Of a DNA stretch of 64,000 bases, positions 59,937 to 64,000 are shown one piece after another (positions within the stretch are counted from its first letter, which is position 1; each line of letters begins with the position of its first letter). The stretch is from Hyphococcus sp. (lineage in GTDB: Bacteria > Pseudomonadota > Alphaproteobacteria > Caulobacterales > Parvularculaceae): contig JAJFGB010000011.1 of NCBI GenBank assembly GCA_021776335.1, positions 62,001 through 126,000 of the forward strand. The letters are read 5' to 3'. A program made the position numbers and the translations under genes. The notes beneath the pieces are model-generated. The model did no database searches and was not told where the DNA came from. It saw nothing but the letters and a program-made list of their open reading frames with translations.

Positions 59937-61154
59937 ATGACCCTTTTGCGTAAAGCATTATTAGGCGTTTGTGCGACGGCATTGTCTGCTGGCGCCGCCT
60001 ATGCTGCCGATCCGGTCGAACTAGAGATCGAAGGTGAAGTTAGCGCTGTTGCCGGTGTTACCGACGGTGACGCCAAGGCTGACGTAAATGCAGAAATCAC
60101 CGCTAAGGTTTCAACGCTTCTGGATAATGGCATAGAAATCGGCGCGGCTGTTGAAGCCCGCCTTGATGCTGATCAGCCGGCACAGCGTTATGGCGGCGGA
60201 CGTTATTCCAGCCTTTTGATCGGCGGGCCGCGCGGCATAGGTCCACTGGACAGCGACGCCTATATGCAAGGCGCTTATGGATACGTTAAGGGCTCTTTTG
60301 GACAGATCACTGTTGGCCGCGATCAGGGTGTTGCGCGGACACTAGCCGTGACATCGCCGACAATTTTCCGGGCGGTAAATATCAATGATTGGCAGTCGGA
60401 TTTATCCGGGTTGAACGATGTCCACACGGTCAATGATTTCACCGGTTACTCAACAAAATTCACCTATATGCCGCCCGCCAACTTCCTCGGCGGCGCTTTT
60501 GGCGGGTTGCAGTTGGGTGTTTCCTATTCGCCTGTATTGCGCAATTGCGGAGATCGTCTGTGTGCGCCGGAAGCTGGATTCATAATCGCGCCGGACGGCA
60601 CAATGCTGACAGAAACGGCGCGCTGGGATGACGCCGTTGAAGCAGCGCTTTATTATCAAAAAGGCATCGGCATTGGTTCTGACCGGCTGTTTGTGGGCGT
60701 TGGCGCCAGCTATATAACCGCCGACGAGGATACGCTTGCGGGGTCACTGGTTTTTGCTGATTATGAGGCCTATTCTGTCGGCCTCAACCTTGCCTACCGC
60801 GGCATTACGCTGGGCGGCTCGGTAAAAACGACGAACGCCGGCCTCGCTTCTTTTGAAGATGATGGCTATCTGGCGTTTGACGCGGGAATTACCTTCCGCA
60901 CCGGCGAAGATGAGGGCGATGTCGCCATCATGGTCGGTTACGGACAATCGGAAGCCAATGCGATTGGCCCCAACCCGCTTGATCCAACTCTTTATCAGGA
61001 TACGCGAACCGCGCAGGCGGGCGTTACATATACTATTACACGAGGCGTTACTGTCGGCGCGGCTGCACAGTATGTCGAATCCAATAAGCCAGTTGCCGTC
61101 GGCGGCCCCGAAGAAGCCGCCACGGTTGTGATCGAGAGCTCGATCAAATTCTAA
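59937..61154 (+). CDS. Porin (alphaproteobacterial gram-negative porin family)
   Basis: Signal peptide ...AAYAADPVELEIEGEV; SFGQITVGRDQGVARTL; C-terminal beta-strand ending in F. Confidence 0.9.
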   Translation: MTLLRKALLGVCATALSAGAAYAADPVELEIEGEVSAVAGVTDGDAKADVNAEITAKVSTLLDNGIEIGAAVEARLDADQPAQRYGGGRYSSLLIGGPRGIGPLDSDAYMQGAYGYVKGSFGQITVGRDQGVARTLAVTSPTIFRAVNINDWQSDLSGLNDVHTVNDFTGYSTKFTYMPPANFLGGAFGGLQLGVSYSPVLRNCGDRLCAPEAGFIIAPDGTMLTETARWDDAVEAALYYQKGIGIGSDRLFVGVGASYITADEDTLAGSLVFADYEAYSVGLNLAYRGITLGGSVKTTNAGLASFEDDGYLAFDAGITFRTGEDEGDVAIMVGYGQSEANAIGPNPLDPTLYQDTRTAQAGVTYTITRGVTVGAAAQYVESNKPVAVGGPEEAATVVIESSIKF

Positions 61155-61189
61155 GTTCTATGCGCCTAGGCTTAGAGGGGATATGATGT

Positions 61190-61222
61190 GGGACGGCGTT
61201 TTTCGCCGTCCCATTTTCTTTT
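61190..61222 (+). terminator. Rho-independent terminator after porin
   Basis: GGGACGGCG-TTTTT-CGCCGTCCC-ATTTTCTTTT. Confidence 0.92.
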
Positions 61223-61260
61223 GTCCCATTGAGGATAAAGTTCAATGAGATTGATGGTTT

Positions 61261-61725
61261 TTGCGGCCCATAAGACTTCTGTTGCGATGCATGCTTGCAT
61301 GCCTCGCAGTTTTTTCAGGCTGCTCAATGCAAACTGACGGCGCTCCGCCAACAACTCAGGATCAAACTATGACGCGTACAAACAATCACATTGACTATGT
61401 GGAACTCGCCGCCGAAGACCTCGGCGTTGTAAAAAAGTTTTACAGCGAGGTATTTGGGTGGGAGTTCCAGGATTGGGGCCCCGACTATATCAGCTTTTCG
61501 TCTGCCGGCCTTGAGGGCGGGTTTCGTGGCGGCGAAACGCCAATTGCAGGAAGCTCACTTATTATTCTTTATGCAGAAGATTTGGACGCGAGCGAACAAA
61601 GAGTAGCCGCGGCGGGCGGTGAAATAACCGAGCACCATGAATTTCCGGGCGGCAAGCGGTTTCATTTTCGCGACCCTGCAGGCAATGTGCTTGGTGTCTG
61701 GACCATATTTGAAGCCTCGGAGTAG
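61261..61725 (+). CDS. VOC/glyoxalase-family protein with possible lipoprotein signal (alternative start at 61369)
   Basis: LACLAVFSGCSMQ lipobox-like; HIDYVELAAEDLGVVKKFYSEVFGWEFQDWG. Confidence 0.85.
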   Translation: MRPIRLLLRCMLACLAVFSGCSMQTDGAPPTTQDQTMTRTNNHIDYVELAAEDLGVVKKFYSEVFGWEFQDWGPDYISFSSAGLEGGFRGGETPIAGSSLIILYAEDLDASEQRVAAAGGEITEHHEFPGGKRFHFRDPAGNVLGVWTIFEASE

Positions 61726-61728
61726 CTG

Positions 61729-62355
61729 TCAGGTCAAAAATGCGCCAATTGCTGCAATCCCTGCGATATTAGGGCCAGTAAGTTGTTGCGCATTATTTTC
61801 GGTAACGCCGCCCAGAGCAATTACCGGCGCCGGCGCCGTTGCGGCTAGTTTCAGGAATTTATCAGCGCCGAGCGATGGTGTGCCGGGATGGCTGGACGAT
61901 GGAAACACCGGCGAAAGCAGCACTGCATGAACGCCCAGCGCAGCTATGCTTTTGAGATCGGCAGCATTGTGACAAGAAGCCGTGGTGATACCGCCTGGCA
62001 TCTCATCATACGGCCCATCATACCAGGTCGGAAAATGCTGACCGTCCGCGCCAATTTTTTTGCCAAGGTCCGGATCGGCGCCGACCAGCAGAAAGAGGCC
62101 GCATGCGTCGCAGACCGACTTTAATTGCGCCGCCAAAGACGTTCGGTCTTTGTGACGATAATCGCGCAAAATGACAGCCGCGCCGCGTGGCAGGGCACGG
62201 GCGATTAGGTGTGGTTGCGGGGCCCGATCCTCGTCCGTCAGGAAGGCGAGGCTGAAAGGCGCTGCTGCGCCAGAATGGCGTTTGAGTGATTGGGCAGCGG
62301 CTGCTAACTTGACGCTGCGCGCAACAAGCTCTTCATGTCCGTTCTCATGCAACAA
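61729..62355 (-). CDS. Thiamine phosphate synthase (ThiE/TenI)-like protein
   Basis: GVHAVLLSPVFPSSSHPGTPSLGADKFLKLAATAPAPVIALGGVTENNAQQL. Confidence 0.85.
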   Translation of the reverse strand: MLHENGHEELVARSVKLAAAAQSLKRHSGAAAPFSLAFLTDEDRAPQPHLIARALPRGAAVILRDYRHKDRTSLAAQLKSVCDACGLFLLVGADPDLGKKIGADGQHFPTWYDGPYDEMPGGITTASCHNAADLKSIAALGVHAVLLSPVFPSSSHPGTPSLGADKFLKLAATAPAPVIALGGVTENNAQQLTGPNIAGIAAIGAFLT

Positions 62356-63045
62356 TCTGATCCCTCAAGCGATAATGTCGACCCTGCCCGTAATCTTGGA
62401 CTAATCAAGGAAGAAATAAAGACAGCGTTAGATGAAGCGGGCCGCGCAACGGATGTCGTGACGGTGACTGCAGTTTCAAAGCAGCATGATGAGGCGCGCA
62501 TTCTTCCATTGCTTAAGGCGGGCCATCGGGTTTTCGGCGAAAACCGGATTCAAGAGGCGGCGTTGAAATGGCCGCCGCTTCGCGCGCAATTTCCAGATAC
62601 CGAGCTTCGATTGATCGGTCCGCTGCAATCTAACAAGGCTAAGGAAGCCGTTGCGTTGTTTGACGTGATTGAAACAGTCGATCGGCCCAAAATAGCAGCT
62701 GCTCTGGCGCGCGAGATGGCCGAACAAGACCGTCACCCACGTTTGCTGGTTCAGGTTAATACTGGCGAAGAGCCGCAAAAAGCGGGCGTTTTGCCGACGG
62801 AAGCCGATGCGTTTATTGAAAAGTGCCGCACCGAATTTGGCTTGCAGATCGATGGTCTCATGTGCATTCCGCCGGCGGATGACGCGCCGGCGCCGCATTT
62901 TGCGCTGCTGGCGAAAATCGCCCAGCGGTGCGGCCTCAGGCAGTTGAGCATGGGTATGAGCGCGGATTACGCGCTAGCGTCGCAGCTCGGCGCGACCCAT
63001 GTTCGAATAGGAACGGGTGTTTTCGGCGTCAGAAACAGACGCTGA
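62335..63045 (+). CDS. YggS-family PLP homeostasis protein
   Basis: VTAVSKQHDEARILPLLKAGHRVFGENRIQEAALKWPPL; LSMGMSADYALASQLGATHVRIGTGVFG. Confidence 0.97.
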   Translation: MSVLMQQSDPSSDNVDPARNLGLIKEEIKTALDEAGRATDVVTVTAVSKQHDEARILPLLKAGHRVFGENRIQEAALKWPPLRAQFPDTELRLIGPLQSNKAKEAVALFDVIETVDRPKIAAALAREMAEQDRHPRLLVQVNTGEEPQKAGVLPTEADAFIEKCRTEFGLQIDGLMCIPPADDAPAPHFALLAKIAQRCGLRQLSMGMSADYALASQLGATHVRIGTGVFGVRNRR

Positions 63046-63253
63046 TGATTGGAAAATCAGTAACATTCGCGGGTTTTGAGCATCAAATGGAGCAAAACGG
63101 CCTATTTGGCGGAAAAGAGCGTAAGGCAAACGGTAATGCTACATAAAGATAACGGATTCTGACGAAAAGTTGTGCGTATGTGAATTCCAATTTTGGGTTG
63201 TTTAGCGGTAAGACGCCGTCCAACAAGACCAATAAAGTGGGAAGAGAGAAGAG

Positions 63254-63943
63254 ATGACGCGGGCGAAAAAAATTATACTTGTCGACGACGATGAATTGCT
63301 GCGTGAGACGTTGCTTGAACAGTTTAATGTTCATGACGAGCTTTCCGTTGAGCCAATTGAGACCGCGAATGCCGCGATCGAACGCGTCAAAGAAGAGGCG
63401 CATATTGATTTGATGCTGCTCGATGTCGGCCTCCCTGATATGGACGGGCGCGAAGCATGCCGGATCATGCGCAAGAACGGCTTTAAATCGCCCATCATCA
63501 TGTTGACGGGTGCTGACAGTGAGGCGGACACGATTTTGGGGCTCGATGCGGGCGCGAATGATTATGTTTCAAAGCCCTTTAAATTTGGCGTCTTGCTTGC
63601 GCGCGTGCGTGCGCATCTAAGAAGCCATGAACAGAGTGAAGACGCGGTATTCAAAGTAGGCCCATATGAATTCAGGCCGGCTGTGAAAATGCTGGTAACT
63701 CCGGAAGACAAGAAAATTCGCCTCACAGAAAAAGAAACATCAATCCTGAAGTTTCTGTATCGCGCGGGCGGCAAGCCGGTGACACGCGATGTTTTATTGG
63801 ATGAAGTCTGGGGATATAATTCCGGCGTTACCACACACACGCTCGAAACGCATGTTTACCGTTTGAGGCAAAAGATCGAACCTGATCCTTCCAGCGCATC
63901 CATTCTATTAACCGAAAGCGGTGGGTACAGACTATCGCTCTGA
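63254..63943 (+). CDS. OmpR-family response regulator
   Basis: KKIILVDDDELLRETLLEQF; LLLDVGLPDMDG; C-terminal wHTH THTLETHVYRLRQKIEPDPS. Confidence 0.97.
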   Translation: MTRAKKIILVDDDELLRETLLEQFNVHDELSVEPIETANAAIERVKEEAHIDLMLLDVGLPDMDGREACRIMRKNGFKSPIIMLTGADSEADTILGLDAGANDYVSKPFKFGVLLARVRAHLRSHEQSEDAVFKVGPYEFRPAVKMLVTPEDKKIRLTEKETSILKFLYRAGGKPVTRDVLLDEVWGYNSGVTTHTLETHVYRLRQKIEPDPSSASILLTESGGYRLSL

Positions 63944-63959
63944 CGGAGGAAGGTGTTTT

Positions 63960-64000
63960 ATGACAGTAACGATCTATCACAATCCGCGATGTTCGAAATC
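63960..64000 (+). CDS. ArsC-family reductase, truncated by window end
   Basis: MTVTIYHNPRCSKS- N-terminus. Confidence 0.75.
   Translation, partial: MTVTIYHNPRCSK

Noticed and set aside
1-64000. CRISPR array, prophage or intact transposase
   Set aside because: No regularly spaced direct repeats and no integrase, transposase or phage structural ORF recognised in the track.

Overview
The window is a chromosomal segment from an alphaproteobacterium, judged from gene order and DNA motifs. It includes the probable replication-origin neighbourhood: coaE-aroE-maf-ppsR | putative oriC | hemE-hemJ-rho ... mnmE-mnmG-rsmG-parA-parB-holA-lptE-leuS, with two perfect parS sites and a third parS-like palindrome. 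Two accessory regions stand out. (1) Positions 1-8.2 kb hold a candidate lipid/N-acyl signalling island. It contains a six-TM-type histidine kinase with a degenerate catalytic domain, a haem-oxygenase-like diiron oxidase, a FeeM/LuxI-fold N-acyltransferase, a canonical partner histidine kinase, a PilZ-methyltransferase resembling PhcB, and a FadL porin. Two perfect CtrA boxes and a remnant tRNA-Gly(GCC) lie inside it. (2) Positions 23.7-27.6 kb hold a TIR-TM-FGE/lectin-fold protein with receptor-like topology next to a SLOG + multi-TM (SLATT-like) protein, a possible Thoeris-like nucleotide-signalling or defence pair. The putative origin (38.35-38.74 kb) has a perfect CtrA box flanked by GANTC sites, a perfect IHF consensus, a near-consensus DnaA box and an approximately 44-bp-spaced GGTCAT repeat. 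All homology calls come from reading translated sequence; no database search was possible.
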